DNA from: Planctomycetota bacterium | GTDB taxonomy: Bacteria; Planctomycetota; UBA11346 | Length of the DNA stretch: 5,599 bases | Assembly (NCBI GenBank): GCA_007131555.1 | Contig: SLQH01000446.1 | Coordinates: 1-5,599, forward strand | Reading direction: 5' to 3' | Shown: positions 5,418-5,599 of the stretch, piece by piece | Layout: each line of letters begins with the position of its first letter | How positions within the stretch are numbered: position 1 is the stretch's first letter | Translations under genes and position numbers: made by a program | The notes under the pieces: generated by a model | Database searches by the model: none | Told to the model about the DNA's origin: nothing | What the model saw: the letters and a program-made list of their open reading frames with translations, nothing else

Positions 5418-5599
5418 CTACAGGGCCTGAGTGTCGCTGGCATCCCAAGGGTCGAGATCTTCTTCTTGAAGATCGTCCTCTTCCTGAGCAGCGCTGACAG
5501 GTGGCGGCACGACCTCGGTTTCCGGTTCAGGTGCTTGAGGCGGCAACAAGCCCTTGACCTTGCCGGCAGGCACGAAGGCGGTCATCGCCGCCTTGCGAA
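5418..5599 (-). CDS. 3' end of an unidentified minus-strand gene with Pro-rich and acidic tail
   Basis: On the minus strand the frame is open from the right edge to a TAG at 5420-5418, giving 59 residues. The visible protein begins RKAAMTAFVPAGKVKGLLPP, continues through a Pro/Glu/Val-rich linker, and ends in a strongly acidic stretch (EEDD, EEDLD) followed by PWDASDTQAL. I do not recognise the family; the composition suggests a disordered C-terminal tail. The Met at residue 5 (codon at 5585-5583) could in principle be a start, but no ribosome binding site can be judged this close to the edge, so a longer gene entering from the right is more likely. It is convergent with the chemotaxis cluster, so it belongs to a different transcription unit. 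Coding status rests on the open frame and a protein-like composition only. Confidence 0.6.
   Translation of the reverse strand, partial: RKAAMTAFVPAGKVKGLLPPQAPEPETEVVPPPVSAAQEEDDLQEEDLDPWDASDTQAL

Overview
The window is a GC-rich (protein-coding parts visibly above 60% G+C), densely packed chemotaxis signalling locus of a motile bacterium, read almost entirely left to right. The protein families and gene packing look proteobacterial, but I cannot name a genus from the sequence. A hemerythrin-type sensor suggests a life at low or fluctuating oxygen (inference).

Layout. 1-513: the 3' end of a larger gene. It encodes what looks like the last residues of a methyl-accepting chemotaxis protein (MCP), a Pro/Ala/Thr linker and a complete bacteriohemerythrin domain. 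510-1343: cheR methyltransferase, starting inside the previous stop codon (GTGA overlap). 1344-1956: an AT-richer island holding a small GxxExxY-family PD-(D/E)XK-like protein (1380-1808) and about 150 bp of repeat-like DNA with a long imperfect inverted repeat. 1957-3036: cheB methylesterase. 3040-3528: cheD deamidase. 3533-4390: HDOD-domain protein. 4413-4829: single-domain CheY-like response regulator with an acidic tail. 4826-5266: CheX-like phosphatase, coupled to the regulator by an ATGA overlap. 5267-5417: non-coding. 5418-5599: the 3' end of an unidentified minus-strand gene with a Pro-rich, then acidic, C-terminus, convergent with the che cluster.

How the genes fit together (family knowledge plus inference). 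The MCP-hemerythrin would sense oxygen, NO or redox state. CheR, CheB and CheD set receptor methylation and deamidation. The CheY-like protein would be the diffusible output or a phosphate sink, and the CheX-like protein its probable phosphatase. CheA and CheW are not in the window and would be expected upstream. The HDOD protein is a less usual member and may connect chemotaxis to another signalling output.

Most notable points: one of the seven expected diiron ligands of the hemerythrin domain is glutamine instead of histidine. The cheR-cheB junction is interrupted by a GxxExxY/repeat island whose inverted repeat encodes the tail of the GxxExxY protein, and every mismatch in the repeat core would be a G-U wobble in a minus-strand RNA. 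The regulator/CheX pair is tightly coupled. I see no sign of a wholly new system; the island and the altered hemerythrin site are the best leads.
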